Positions 19,881-30,500 of a DNA stretch of 38,779 bases are shown here, one piece after another. The position numbers were made by a program, and so were the translations under genes. The DNA comes from Stentor coeruleus. Its lineage: Eukaryota > Ciliophora > Heterotrichea > Heterotrichida > Stentoridae. The notes under the pieces are model-generated. The model searched no databases, was not told where the DNA came from, and saw only the letters and a program-made list of their open reading frames with translations. The number at the start of each line of letters is the position of its first letter. The stretch's first letter is position 1. The DNA lies in NCBI GenBank assembly GCA_001970955.1, contig MPUH01000712.1, forward strand, positions 1-38,779, in the 5' to 3' direction.

Positions 19881-20569
19881 CTAAATCAAAGGTAAAGACG
19901 CTGTTCCTTTCGACCTAATCGACCCCGGGGTGAAAATATGAAATGTCTTAATCTGAGGTTCTTCAATAACTGCTTGTCCAGCTGTTGTAAAATCAAGCCA
20001 AGCACAATAATCCCCTGAAAAAATCCTAATATCAATTTCCCCTAAGAATCTTTTTTGTTGTTCTTCAAGTATACCATTAACTATCGGTTGAAGTTTTTGC
20101 ATAGTTTTATAATATTGATTACCACTTTCACGTATACAAAAAAAACTTGTTAAAACAACATTTGCATAGTTTTATAATATTGATTACCACTTTCACGTAT
20201 ACAAAAAAAACTTGTTAAAACAACAATCCCACTGATCCCAGCCCATAAAAAGCTTAGGAAAATCAATGAGATTATAAAGGCAACTGAAGCTATAAAGCTT
20301 ATAAATGTTAAAAAACACTTAATTCCAACATACCATAGTATAGGAGATTTAAGTGGTTCATTAGCTTTGTTGAGGATTTCTTGATAGCTAGCAGAATCTA
20401 TTATATCGACCATTATTGTGTTGGATTCTAGGCTCCCTATGAACTTTTGTGAACAGATCATAACTTTTAAAGGTAAAATACTGTGCGAATTATTGTTCTG
20501 AGGGGTTCTTGGGAAAACAGGTGGGTCCCAAATTCGCCAAGGGTTTTGGCTGATAGCTCTTATGGACAT
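19881..20569 (-). CDS. Two-helix membrane protein, split by a probable assembly duplication
   Basis: Collapsing a 65-nt tandem duplication (20096-20225) joins two frames into one 207-residue protein, from the ATG at 20569-20567 to TAG at 19881. The N-terminus is Trp/Pro-rich (NPWRIWDPPVFPR). Residues about 78-123 form a hydrophobic hairpin of two membrane helices. The C-terminal 80 residues are soluble and fairly well structured (GEIDIRIFSGDYCAWLDF, then TFHIFTPGS). As printed, the upstream frame ends in a spurious MLF and the downstream one starts at an internal ATG. The layout suggests an endomembrane or organelle protein with both termini on the same side. No named family is recognised. 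Confidence 0.8.
20096..20225. repeat. 65-nt exact tandem duplication
   Basis: Bases 20096-20160 recur exactly at 20161-20225 without a spacer. The 65-nt unit causes a frameshift in the membrane-protein gene, and collapsing it restores one frame. Confidence 0.92.
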
Positions 20570-21623
20570 ATTTATATATATTTTTTTTGTTATAGGAAAT
20601 TAGATGATAATTTTAGAGGGTTTAAAGGGTTTATGAAGTTTTATGATAAAAGATGTGTTTAGAAGGGTGAAATATGATTTTTTTTTAATGTTTTTATGAT
20701 TTTTTTTATTGATGTTTAATGGAAATAAAACATACTACTTAAGAGAAAATGTTTTTCACTATAAAGATATTTTTAATTAGATATTCTCAAATTGCATTTT
20801 AGTAAATTCAATTCGAAGCTTAATCTAATAAACTACTAAATATAATATGGGCTTTAAAAATGATTTCTTAAAAATTCACACACACTTTTGTTATAAAATT
20901 CAAAGGAATTGCTTTAGGTGAGGTTGCAGCTGATTAGAAAGTTTTTTAATAAGATCTAGCTTTTAAAGCATACATTTTCAAGTCTTAATGAGTTAATGTA
21001 TTTCTATACATTAATATTTTATAAGAATTTCAAGAATTTTAACTGAATCTGTATCCAGATGAAGAAAAAAACTAAATTTAGCATTCGCATAACCCACTAA
21101 AATTGAAATCTCTTAAAAATTTTATAACAGGATGAATCAATATGTCTTTTATATATATACATTAATACCATAATCATAAATATGATAATATAAACTATAT
21201 AGTCAAAACGCTTGAAATTCTATTAATCCTCACCTTCTTATACAAGTATTAATTTCAGTCTGAATTTTATCATAACTAAACTTCTTAATAAGCTTCTTAT
21301 CATTAAAGTAAGGTTCATAGCCTGAAAATGCATTTTTCATACTACATAAACTAAATTTATGATATTTCGTATATACAGAAATTATTCACACAAAAAACTA
21401 TATTATTTTCCTAATCCTTTCAGTTTAGTCACTATTTTTTTCAAAACAATTTTCCATAGTCCTAATTTTTTATTGCCATAGTAATCATTCGATCTATTAT
21501 CAGTTCATCAGTGAAAATTGGCACTTATATATTTCTTTTTTATCAGAAATACAAATCTAAGACTATTAAAAGCTAAGAAATCATGGTTGTTATATGAAAA
21601 GGTTTAATTTTTATGAGAATATT
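20570..21623. other. Intergenic, mostly featureless
   Basis: This AT-rich spacer of about 1 kb lies between two minus-strand genes. 20570-20720 is G-rich on the plus strand, as expected upstream of the minus-strand gene at its left. The rest has no persistent skew. One small minus-strand frame (21230-21340) is listed separately. No RNA gene or repeat was recognised. Confidence 0.45.
21230..21340 (-). CDS. Possible 36-residue small ORF
   Basis: This is an ATG-initiated frame of 36 codons ending in TGA. It has a mixed, charged composition (MKNAFSGYEPYFNDKKLIKK at its start) unlike the surrounding repetitive AT sequence. The frame is open for about 15 codons upstream of the ATG, so it could also be the last exon or a relic of a longer gene. 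There is no family match and no neighbour evidence. Confidence 0.25.
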   Translation of the reverse strand: MKNAFSGYEPYFNDKKLIKKFSYDKIQTEINTCIRR

Positions 21624-21974
21624 TTAGGCTATTATAATTCTTTTCATATGAAACTTTCCACCTGAATTACTCATAGTTGTACTTTTACTATAGTTGAAAA
21701 CAGTACAATATTTTTTATCACGTTTTTTAAGAAATTCTACTAAACTTACTTTGCAATAATTGGAATCACTTTGTGTTATATTTGCAATTTCAATCGATGG
21801 GAGTCTTTTTGGCATTTTCTGAAAAGAAAACGACTTTTCTTTTAAATTTTGTGAACTTTGCTGCTTTGTGTTAGCCTCTATTCGTGAATACGCTGTTCCA
21901 AAAGTATAATCAGGAGGAATCCATTGAACCCTTTTTGGCATATTCATTTCCATATTTATTACAAGATTCATCAT
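21624..21974 (-). CDS. Small protein of the 'QWIPPD' family, member 1
   Basis: A 116-residue basic, soluble protein. It starts at one of several nearby ATGs; the one nearest the conserved block gives MPKRVQWIPPDYTFGTAYSR. That block matches the start of the gene at 23794-24171 (IQWIPPDFVFGSFSK), so the two are paralogues. The rest is Ser/Lys/Thr-rich with little predicted order. It stops at TAA. No domain family is recognised. It is one of three small genes in 2.5 kb that appear lineage-specific. Confidence 0.7.
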   Translation of the reverse strand: MMNLVINMEMNMPKRVQWIPPDYTFGTAYSRIEANTKQQSSQNLKEKSFSFQKMPKRLPSIEIANITQSDSNYCKVSLVEFLKKRDKKYCTVFNYSKSTTMSNSGGKFHMKRIIIA

Positions 21975-22324
21975 GGATTAATTATTACCTAATGATGATT
22001 AAATAGAAAGGTTATATTTGCAATCACTTGCATTTATCATCATGGATCCACAATTTATAAATTAACTATTTTTCAATAATTTGTATTGTTATTAGTAGAA
22101 TTTAAGTAAGGATCATTACAATGAAAAACAATATCATTACAAAATATAATAAACATAAAAATTATTCAAGAAAAAATTATGATTACATAGAAAATTGTTA
22201 TAAAAATTAGAATTTATATCTTAACCTTTAGGCTATTTAATAAGCTTATATAATAAACAAATATTTTCATGTTGATTTAAGGGCTCCATACTTATTGGTT
22301 CATTTCTCTTTAATTACAATAAAA
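21975..22324. other. Divergent intergenic region
   Basis: This 350-bp spacer lies between divergent small genes. It is AT-rich with short A/T runs. It presumably contains both promoters, but no motif stands out. Confidence 0.4.
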
Positions 22325-22705
22325 ATGATAGGTTTGAGTTTAGAAATTCATTTGCCAAAACTTCGTAAACAGAAATTACATTTCGATATTGCGATGAAAA
22401 ATTATAGTTTCAAGAAAGACTTTGCCGTCTATGATGAGAAAAAACAAAAACAAATCAAGAGTCAGATGCTTCCCCCTTGGATGCAGTATCATGAATTAAA
22501 ACCTCTTAATTGCAAGAGTCATGGGCTAAATTTAACTGATTTGATGGGAACTCTTGAAAGAAACAAAACTGTTAATATCTTCCGAATACATAAGCGTAAA
22601 TCCAAAATTTCTATAGATTTCCACAAGAATGAGTTCAAAGGCAAATGTGAGGAAACAATGAAGATGTTTTCTCTAAAAGCTGATTACATTTTATATTTAA
22701 TATAA
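22325..22705 (+). CDS. Small basic protein, possibly related to the 'QWIPPD' cluster
   Basis: A 126-residue soluble, Lys-rich protein starting at ATG 22325; an upstream in-frame TTG is not used. A central block, LPPWMQYHELKPL followed by LNLTDL, resembles TPPWLISLQAEADRLNTSDL in the gene at 23794-24171, suggesting distant kinship, although the QWIPPD start is missing. It could also simply be an unrelated small gene. It stops at TAA. There is no signal peptide, membrane helix or known domain. Confidence 0.65.
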   Translation: MIGLSLEIHLPKLRKQKLHFDIAMKNYSFKKDFAVYDEKKQKQIKSQMLPPWMQYHELKPLNCKSHGLNLTDLMGTLERNKTVNIFRIHKRKSKISIDFHKNEFKGKCEETMKMFSLKADYILYLI

Positions 22706-23793
22706 TTTGCTTATATAATTCATCATTAGCTTTATTTTTTTTTCCTAATTGCCAAGACCAAAAGTGTTTTTATATCCAAACAGAAAAAAAAAAATCTTAA
22801 TAACATAAATATTTTAAACCATAATATATCTTATGATAAGTTATAACTGAATATACCTCAAAAGATTTTTTTATAAAGAAAATCGTATATATATAACTTA
22901 CCATAGTTAGAAAAACATTTTTCTGTTATGAAAAATGCACGTTCATCATTAGCATTTTTTTTCACTTTAAATTTTAAATGACTCTTTAGATTTAGTATCT
23001 AAGTCTTTATTGTATGCTTAAGATTATATATCAGCAAACTCTACTTATAAGGAAAAAATATCGGGTTTATAAATTTATTTAAATAGTTAGCATATATTTA
23101 TCATCAAGCCATAACATTATGTATTATCTATAGTTCTATATCTTGGTTTTTAGTATTTTTAATATAAAAATTTGAGACAATAAGTATAGATTAGCTTAGA
23201 AATAGTTAAGTTTTATTTCATGATTATTTAATTAACTTTTCAATTATATTTTAACTCGTTTATGCTCTGAAAACTTTTACCTATTTTTATAATCCCCATA
23301 GTTTAGCATGTTAAGTTTTCAACTGATTCAAGGTACAAGAATCTCCTAAAAAACTAGTTTCATTAAAGCCTAGACTCTTTGAGCTTAAAATTATAAAAAT
23401 CAAGGCATGCTTCTTTATTCTTGAGAGTTAACCTGAATATTTTTAAAATTCTTAAAGTAAATCATTTATAATATTCCTAAGTCACTTAAAAACTATATTA
23501 TTCTTTTATCATACTTAAATTAACACTGCTTTACTTGTATTATTTTTTTTTAAACAAACCCTTACTTTTTATGTATTTTAAAACATTTTAGATAAGCAAA
23601 TTTCCCATAGTTTTTTTCATAACAAGTTTCTATATATATCATAAAAGATTATTATCGAATTAAATAATAAAACCTACATATAAATATCATAATTCCTCCA
23701 TAATTCCTTCATAAAAATTCATTTTCCCTTGCAAAATTTTTATAAGATAATTTTGAAAGCAATCTAATTTCTTATGATCTTACTATTTATTAA
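22706..23793. other. Intergenic, nothing recognised
   Basis: This 1.1-kb AT-rich region lies between the 3' ends of two convergent small genes. No open frame with coding character, no RNA gene and no repeat beyond A/T runs were seen. Its length is unusual for a tail-to-tail spacer here (others are 275-470 bp), so it may hold a lost gene. Confidence 0.4.
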
Positions 23794-24171
23794 CTATACA
23801 ATAATATGTTTAAATGTATGTATAAACCTCTCCTTCTTTCCTGTCCCATTATGATGAATAACTTTAACCACTTCAGTTAGATTCTCTTTGACTTTTTTTC
23901 TCTCCAGATAATGTGATGAGTATTTTTTCATACGATTTGGTAATAAATGTGAATAGTGTAAATCAGAAGTATTTAATCTATCAGCTTCTGCTTGTAAAGA
24001 TATAAGCCAAGGTGGGGTTAATTCGTTTATTATATGTTTGACTGTATGATCTATTTTATATAAACGCTCATGACTATGGACTCCTGAGCAGTTTCGCCTT
24101 TTATTTATTTTGCTGAATGAACCGAATACAAAATCTGGTGGGATCCATTGAATTTTTGATTTCTGCTTCAT
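23794..24171 (-). CDS. Small protein of the 'QWIPPD' family, member 2
   Basis: A 125-residue basic protein, from the ATG at 24171-24169 to TAG at 23794. It opens with MKQKSKIQWIPPDFVFGSF, clearly related to the start of the gene at 21624-21974. A central segment (TPPWLISLQAEADRLNTSDL) resembles a part of the plus-strand gene between them. The C-terminal third is Lys/His-rich. It has no membrane helix or signal peptide, and no family is recognised. Retention of the aromatic IQWIPPD block in otherwise divergent proteins marks it as a likely functional motif, perhaps for docking. Confidence 0.72.
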   Translation of the reverse strand: MKQKSKIQWIPPDFVFGSFSKINKRRNCSGVHSHERLYKIDHTVKHIINELTPPWLISLQAEADRLNTSDLHYSHLLPNRMKKYSSHYLERKKVKENLTEVVKVIHHNGTGKKERFIHTFKHIIV

Positions 24172-24866
24172 AGTTTTATTAATATTATAATAATAGAGTT
24201 TTTATGAAATGAAAACAGATGATAGTTTAGAGATTATTCGGAATTAGGTGGAGATTAGGTTTAAATTAGAGGGAAAACTAGGAAAGAATCTTGTGGGATG
24301 AAAATGGGTTTAATTTTTATGTGAAACGAAAATGGCTGAAATGATAAAGGCATTTTAAATTTTTAAGATGCTTTAAAGATGAATGATAAGGATAGAGTGA
24401 AGTTTTTATGTAAGATGCATTTTTTAGGATTTTTTAATATTTTATAGGGAAAAAACTAGCTTTTATTTGGCTTAGATAACTGATTTACTTTGAATTTCTG
24501 TTTAGTTGTACATTTAGGATTATAAAAAATCAAATTCTGTTTAATAATATAATTTTTTTACATAAGGCAAAATGTTGCAAGGTATGCATGATTAAAGTAA
24601 TTCGAAAATATTATCAAAAGATTAAAATAAAAACTTTATTTAAAATATAAAAATACCTCTACAATATATATAATAGTCACTAATACTTTTATATAATCAT
24701 AATCATTTTATTCCGATAAAAAACCGAGCCCATTAATATTCAATGCAAATTCTCACTCAATTCAAAATTAATTCTTTCATCCAAAAATTACTCCTTTTCT
24801 TAATAAAAGCTTTATTTATATAATAAAAATCCTCTCTAATTTTATTTTTAACTTATTTTATCTATC
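24172..24866. other. Intergenic, upstream of small gene
   Basis: On the plus strand 24172-24440 is G-rich and C-poor, fitting a 5' flank of the minus-strand gene. 24640-24866 is C-rich and G-poor, fitting the 3' flank of the next minus-strand gene. No gene was seen. Confidence 0.5.
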
Positions 24867-25382
24867 TTAGAAAGCAGATTTAATCATCATAAGATAAAAC
24901 GAGTCAACGTCAACTTTACCATTTTGACAATCGAAATCATATTCTATAAGCTCTTCAATCTCTTTTTCACTTAAATGTTCTCCAACTTCCAAAGCGATTT
25001 CTCCAAGCCTTTCTTTGTCAAGACATTTTTTTTGTTCGACATCAAGCATTTCAAAAAACCTAGTCAGACCAGGACCATTTTCGATGTTCCCTAGCAAGAA
25101 CTGCAAGTGTTCCATAAATTCTTTGAAAGTCACACCTTTAGGGAATTCTTTCTTCAAATTACGAAAAAGATTGAAAATCGACCTGTATTTTTCGTCAACT
25201 TTTAGCACAGCCAGGGCTTCAATCATTTCGTCAATTTCAATAATTCCATTCCCTTTTCTATCAAAAATGTCAAAAGCTTCCTTCATTTCTTTAAGATCCT
25301 TTTCTTTGAAGTCAGGAATTTTAGCTGGGTCTGGATCCTTAGATTTAGCTGGGTTGTATACAGAACCTCGTTTATTGGCCAT
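24867..25382 (-). CDS. Centrin/calmodulin-like EF-hand protein with degenerate sites
   Basis: A 171-residue protein with the size and four-EF-hand layout of centrin: a 25-residue basic N-terminal tail, then the first EF-hand with EAFDIFDRKGNGIIEIDEM (loop at about 41-52), a second hand around 70-95 without ligands, a third near 110-125 (MLDVEQKKCLDKE) and a fourth near 149-162 (DFDCQNGKVDVDSF). Only the first hand is close to functional and even it has Lys at position 3 of the loop. The fourth carries one extra residue relative to a standard loop. Calcium binding is therefore probably weak or absent. Centrin-like proteins act in basal bodies and contractile fibres; that role is possible but not shown. 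The start is the ATG at 25382 and the stop is TAA. Confidence 0.85.
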   Translation of the reverse strand: MANKRGSVYNPAKSKDPDPAKIPDFKEKDLKEMKEAFDIFDRKGNGIIEIDEMIEALAVLKVDEKYRSIFNLFRNLKKEFPKGVTFKEFMEHLQFLLGNIENGPGLTRFFEMLDVEQKKCLDKERLGEIALEVGEHLSEKEIEELIEYDFDCQNGKVDVDSFYLMMIKSAF

Positions 25383-25760
25383 TTATATTACGATAATTAT
25401 TTAAAAATTACCCTAAGAAATTGATAAAGAGCAGGATTTAAATGCTTATCTAATAGTAAAGATAATAAGAATTTATATAGAGAGTAAAATAATAGAATCT
25501 TATATGGAAAAATAAGCAGTTTTAAGATAAAATATCATATAAAATTATTAAAATAAAATCAAAAAATAATTGTAAATCCCATCTTAGTATATTCCACCAT
25601 TACACATTTTTTTATACAACATCTCAATATCATCATACTCAAGATCCTATTTTTACATAAAAAAAACTAAACCCAAAGCTAAAATTCTAACAAAAAAACC
25701 ATCATAAAACTTAATAAAAGCTTATACCCATATCTTAAAAACCAAAAAATCTGCAACTAA
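25383..25760. other. Intergenic between two minus-strand genes
   Basis: This 378-bp spacer is G-leaning near 25383-25520 and C-rich with few G in 25560-25760. It should hold the promoter of the EF-hand gene and the 3' UTR of the p24 gene. No gene was seen. Confidence 0.45.
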
Positions 25761-26333
25761 CTAAATCATTTTCTTAGCCTTAAAAAACCTTTTCAAATAC
25801 ACAATCTGCACTACAGCCAAGGCAAATAAAAGAACAATTGTGCATATACTATACGAAATCACCCTTGAATGAATCGTCAAATTTGTAGTTCTCATCTGTT
25901 CTTCACGTTCCCTAAGCACTTGCATTCTAGAATGTATTTGTTTAATCAAATCTTCATACATTTTAACCCTATAGTCAATTTCTTTCATTTCTTTAGTCGA
26001 AGCAATATTTGAATAGTCTTTAGCTCTGACTCCAGTTTTTACATCAAGATTAACAGGAATAAGAGTTTGTCCTTGATTTGTTAGACATATAGAATGTGTT
26101 CCACTATCAAGAGCTGTAAATGAGAATTTAGCGAAATTTGTCAGGTTTTTAGAATAGAGAAGCTCACCAGAAGGGCTTAATACTGATACGTCAACAACCT
26201 CAGGGGCTGGTTGTGAGTCAACATTCCCGACTATAAGAGTTTGGGAGCCTAGTTCTTCTCCAAAACACAGGGTTTCTTTGCTGCCGAGTTCCAATTCAAA
26301 GCCTTGTACGCAGAGAAGTACTAATAATAGCAT
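25761..26333 (-). CDS. p24/TMED family cargo receptor (GOLD domain)
   Basis: A 190-residue type I membrane protein of the early secretory pathway. Residues 1-11 form a signal peptide. The mature N-terminus FELELGSKETLCFGEEL is typical of the family. A GOLD domain spans about 12-100 with the conserved Cys pair (Cys23 and Cys83, in GTHSICLTN). A coiled coil covers about 112-150 and a single membrane helix about 157-180. The tail KRFFKAKKMI carries both the FF motif and a KKxx ending, the signals for COPII and COPI coats. Length and order match the family. The protein should cycle between ER and Golgi, selecting cargo. The subfamily (alpha to delta) cannot be decided by eye. The start is the ATG at 26333 and the stop is TAG. 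Confidence 0.95.
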   Translation of the reverse strand: MLLLVLLCVQGFELELGSKETLCFGEELGSQTLIVGNVDSQPAPEVVDVSVLSPSGELLYSKNLTNFAKFSFTALDSGTHSICLTNQGQTLIPVNLDVKTGVRAKDYSNIASTKEMKEIDYRVKMYEDLIKQIHSRMQVLREREEQMRTTNLTIHSRVISYSICTIVLLFALAVVQIVYLKRFFKAKKMI

Positions 26334-26494
26334 TGTGGAATTATAATGATAAGAAAATTATGTTATAGATAAAGTTTTGTTATGAGATATTAAGGGAATT
26401 AGTCGTTTTAAAGTATTTAATTAAAAAAAATGATTAATTAGGATTGGAAATCATGTTTTTTCTATTAACTAATATGAAATTCAATAAAATATTT

Positions 26495-27217
26495 TTATTT
26501 CAACATCCTCAAAGCTGACAACTTACACACCTCAACAATTGTATAACACTTTCTAATCACTATTGGATATACAACCACTGCGACAAATTTTATAAACCCC
26601 AAAGCTCTATCAAAAGCTAAAGCCCCAGCTATAAACATAACATTGCAAAAACCCTTCACAAATTTTCCTACAGCCCCAAAGCCTTTAATCAAATATTCAC
26701 TCATTTTCTCTTGAAAAAACCAAAATGCTATAAAAATAGTTATGATAAAAACAATCAAAGCACAAATTTTCCATTTTCTTGATAGTTTTTTTTCTGTTTT
26801 ATCATTATTTTTTATCTTATCCCTATTCTTAACCCATTCAGCTCTATCTTTATCAACATAACAAAAATCTATACCTAAATCTAAAGCATCAACCATAAAT
26901 TCAGAGACCATTTCATTTGGATTTTCTAACTTTTTACGGACGATGCTTTCATATGGAGAACATGGTCCTGATATTTGAACATGACTTGTAGATGATAAGA
27001 ATGCGAAGAATTTAGAGATGAAGGATTGTTTTTTTGTGATTTTTTTTAGCTTTTCTGAGAGTCTTTTTTTAGATGCTGAGTTTATAGTTGAACATTGGGT
27101 AGTTAGTTCTTCGATTGCATTTTTACAGTTTTGGATGCAGAGGCCAGCTTCGGAAATTAGTAAGGATTTTGTACCTTTGTCTATATTTCGATATAAGTTT
27201 ACGCGACGGTAGGACAT
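26495..27217 (-). CDS. Membrane-anchored protein, function unknown
   Basis: A 240-residue protein starting at the ATG at 27217-27215 (MSYRRVNLYRN). The frame stays open upstream to 27430, but that part has no ATG and has the G-poor sense-strand composition of 5' flanks, so it is excluded. Residues 1-150 are soluble with helical segments and five cysteines. A strong membrane helix lies at about 153-173 (ALIVFIITIFIAFWFF). Two further hydrophobic stretches follow (about 180-205 and 208-228), amphipathic and Gly/Phe-rich, possibly re-entrant or peripheral. It stops at TAA. No family is recognised. The p24 gene begins 161 bp downstream on the same strand. Confidence 0.78.
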   Translation of the reverse strand: MSYRRVNLYRNIDKGTKSLLISEAGLCIQNCKNAIEELTTQCSTINSASKKRLSEKLKKITKKQSFISKFFAFLSSTSHVQISGPCSPYESIVRKKLENPNEMVSEFMVDALDLGIDFCYVDKDRAEWVKNRDKIKNNDKTEKKLSRKWKICALIVFIITIFIAFWFFQEKMSEYLIKGFGAVGKFVKGFCNVMFIAGALAFDRALGFIKFVAVVVYPIVIRKCYTIVEVCKLSALRMLK

Positions 27218-27548
27218 TTTTATGATTATTAGATGATGGAAAGTTTGAGGATTTTTAGGATTTGAATGTTTTGGAATGGGGGCATTGGGTTTTAGTAGAA
27301 TTTTTGGAGAATGGAGGAATTTTGTAGATTTTATTGATGTAAAAATATTATGTTGTATTCTTTTGGGTAAGTGTAATAGTGTCTTTTTGTATATTTTAGG
27401 TGTTTTGTGAACTATAAAAAGCAATTCCAATACTAATATTCATATCCTCATAAAAAATATTTCGACTAAAAAAACTATTACTAACCTCCAATTCTGTTCA
27501 GATCTGATTATTACAAATATAAATTAAAATTTCTTAAAACTATACTAA
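27218..27548. other. Intergenic between two minus-strand genes
   Basis: The left part to about 27400 is strongly G-rich and C-poor on the plus strand (promoter side of the membrane-protein gene). The right part is the 3' flank of the USP-like gene. An open frame crosses this region but has no ATG and is a by-product of the base bias. Confidence 0.5.
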
Positions 27549-30500
27549 CTATTTTCTCTTATTATAGATAAGGATTGCAGGAAAATAATCATCTCTCTTA
27601 GTAATCTCCTTAATATTCTTAAGTGAATTTTCAGGTTTATACCCTTTAATATATTCATTATCACCGAAAGCCCACGACGAATAGTTAATACTCCTTGCAA
27701 TTATACATCTATCAGAATTGTTTTTAACATGAAATATTATGCAAACCAATGAATAAGTTGCTACTTCTCTAGCCCGTTGTATAGTAATATCAGTATTTAC
27801 TTTTATATTGTCATTACATGTCTCAATTATATCTTCTATCGAGCTACTATTATTAGTTGCATAATTTAATACATAAATAAGTGAAAGAGGAAGTTCTTCA
27901 AGCTCATAACTAACCCCAGTAACATCACTATCAATAGTATATGACAATATAGCATCTTTTATAACTTTTACACAAGCCACTTTTACAACATTCAAAATAT
28001 TCGTTGTATAAATATTATATACTTTCATAGGATCATCAACTGTCCAACATGATCCTTCAATTAAAAAACTTTTACAAACAGGACATTGATTATTTTTACA
28101 ACACATGCTTTTATTGTGTATATAATTTAAAATATCTTTAAGAGCATTTTCACAATCATAACCATTATCTTTCCCGATTTGAAGTAAATTTGGATTATCT
28201 TTATGTAAACATTTGATAAAATCTATTATTTTCAAAGGATTTTCTAATTGGTCTTGAGATTCAAAAAAGCTTTTAAATTTATCAAACCATTCTGAGTTTG
28301 GAATATTATAAGATTCAATGCTATGTGAAAAATGGTCAATAGAAACTAAGGATTTTAGAACCGTTTTAACGAAGTTTATAGGGGTTTTTTCGTAAAAGCC
28401 TAATATTGGAGTGTATTTTTTTAATGATTTTGTTGATGGGAGAGTATATTTTTTTATTTCAGTCCCAGAAAATATTAAATACTCATCTGAAACTTTATAT
28501 ACTAAGTATTTAGTCTTAGTAACATGATGTAAGATTATTGAGTTTAATGTATAAAACAACGGTTCATGGCCTTTTATTGAGAAATACATAGTTTCATTGA
28601 TAAATTTCTTTGTGCGCATATCATCTTCATTAAACCTCCCTCTAAAATCAGCAACAATAATTTTTGACCCATAGACACTAACAATATTAACAATTTTCCC
28701 TTTATCATAATCACTAGTATTCAAATTCTTTGCTTCATCAGCTTTTTTTATCTCATCCTTAAAAATCTTCATATCATAACAACTTTTCATTATATTCATC
28801 TGTTTCATCAAATATTTAGATGTAATTGAATAGCCTAATTTTCTAATTTTCCTTAGATTATTCTCATTATTTCCTTCAATAACTTTACAGCAAAAAAGTT
28901 TACAGACAATACATTTACATATAGTGTTTTCAGAATCTTCAACAGAATTATGCATTTGGTTTAAGATGTTATAGAAAATGCTTTCAATTTCAAAAGTTTC
29001 GTAATTGGTGGTAAAAATTCTTAGGATTTCTAAAGGGACTATATCAGATTTGTTTTCAAGATTCATGAGCTTAGCCCAGGGCGAGTTTGGGTATAATCGT
29101 TTTCTGAAATAATTTATTGAAGATAATGCTGAAAATATTGAACATATACGCATGCTTAAGCTTTGGTCACTGATACCTATAGTATAAATAAGTGATTCTG
29201 GTATAAAAGCACCAACTATAATCTTCATATTATTAATATCATCAATACTTATCGGAATTATCTCTGGATCACTAACAAATTCCCAACACAATTTCTTTTT
29301 ATTATATATCAAACTTCTTGTTTTATCCCCACCAGCAAAAACTATGCTTTTAAGCTTATATTCAGTAACAGAATTATTATTTGCATATGTAATAAAATTG
29401 TTATCTTTTAAATAAGCTCTTACCAAATGTTTTTTAAACTCTTTTGAATTAGGGTCAACCATATTTGATAGTTTTATCATTAAACATAAAGGTGGGTTTT
29501 TAATATCATAATTATAATCGCATCCACTGTATTTATTCAATGTATTTCCCCCAAGTTTTATTTCTTGATTTTGGAACACTTGGACTATAAATCTTTTTTT
29601 AATCTCTTTTTTAGTTTTTAACAGTATTCCTGATATCATAAAACTTCTACACGAAGGACATAAGCAATTTATTTGCCCTTGTGCAGATTTTATATGTATA
29701 TTCTCAAGTATATTATCAATAAAAAATGATGTAGACATTTCATAGTGTGTCATATCTACTACTTTCATATAGTTTTTAATAAAATTCTCAATTCTAGCAT
29801 CAGTAATTTTATCATGAATCATTTCATAAAGATTTTGTGTCCATTCAAAACCAGGTTTAATTTGAAAATTCATCATTTCTTTTTTAAAAAGTGGAAGGTT
29901 TAAAAGTATTGTTATTGCTGATGATATAAATGGTATTATATTTTTTGTCATAAACCTTGTCTCAAATACATCATTAGCTATAGAAAAATTTGGTTGTTCA
30001 TTAGTATAAAAAAATATTGATGTATTTATTCCATATGCTTTACTTATAGCATCACAATAAGTATTGATTTCCTTATCATCTTTATCACCCATTATATACC
30101 ATTTTGATTGTTCATTAATAATTGATACACTTGTATTATCATTAGAAGAGTCTAAGTAATAAATAACACTGCTAATATTATAAAATTCATTTTTTTTTAT
30201 ATAACTTCCAATATCGATTTTCTCAAGTTCTAATAAAAACTTTCTTCCAAATGAAGGGGCTCTACTGATTCTAAAAATTAAATATGGTTTTAAATTAACC
30301 TCATTATCCCCAGTAGTCCCAAATAATTTCATAACCATGAATTTCTCAAACCCATCTCTTAGAATATCCCCTATAGCGAAAATATCTTTATTTACCCCTT
30401 TAAGTGTTGTTGATTCATATGTATGCCAACATTTATTAACATATTCCATATAAGTTTCTCCTGATCCTAAATCTAAATCTACAGCACATCTTATTTTCCC

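Noticed and set aside
27218..27430. N-terminal extension of the membrane-protein gene up to 27430
   Set aside because: It has no ATG, is rich in His/Pro/Lys/Asn from G-poor sequence, and has the composition of 5' flanks; MSYRR at 27217 is the natural start.
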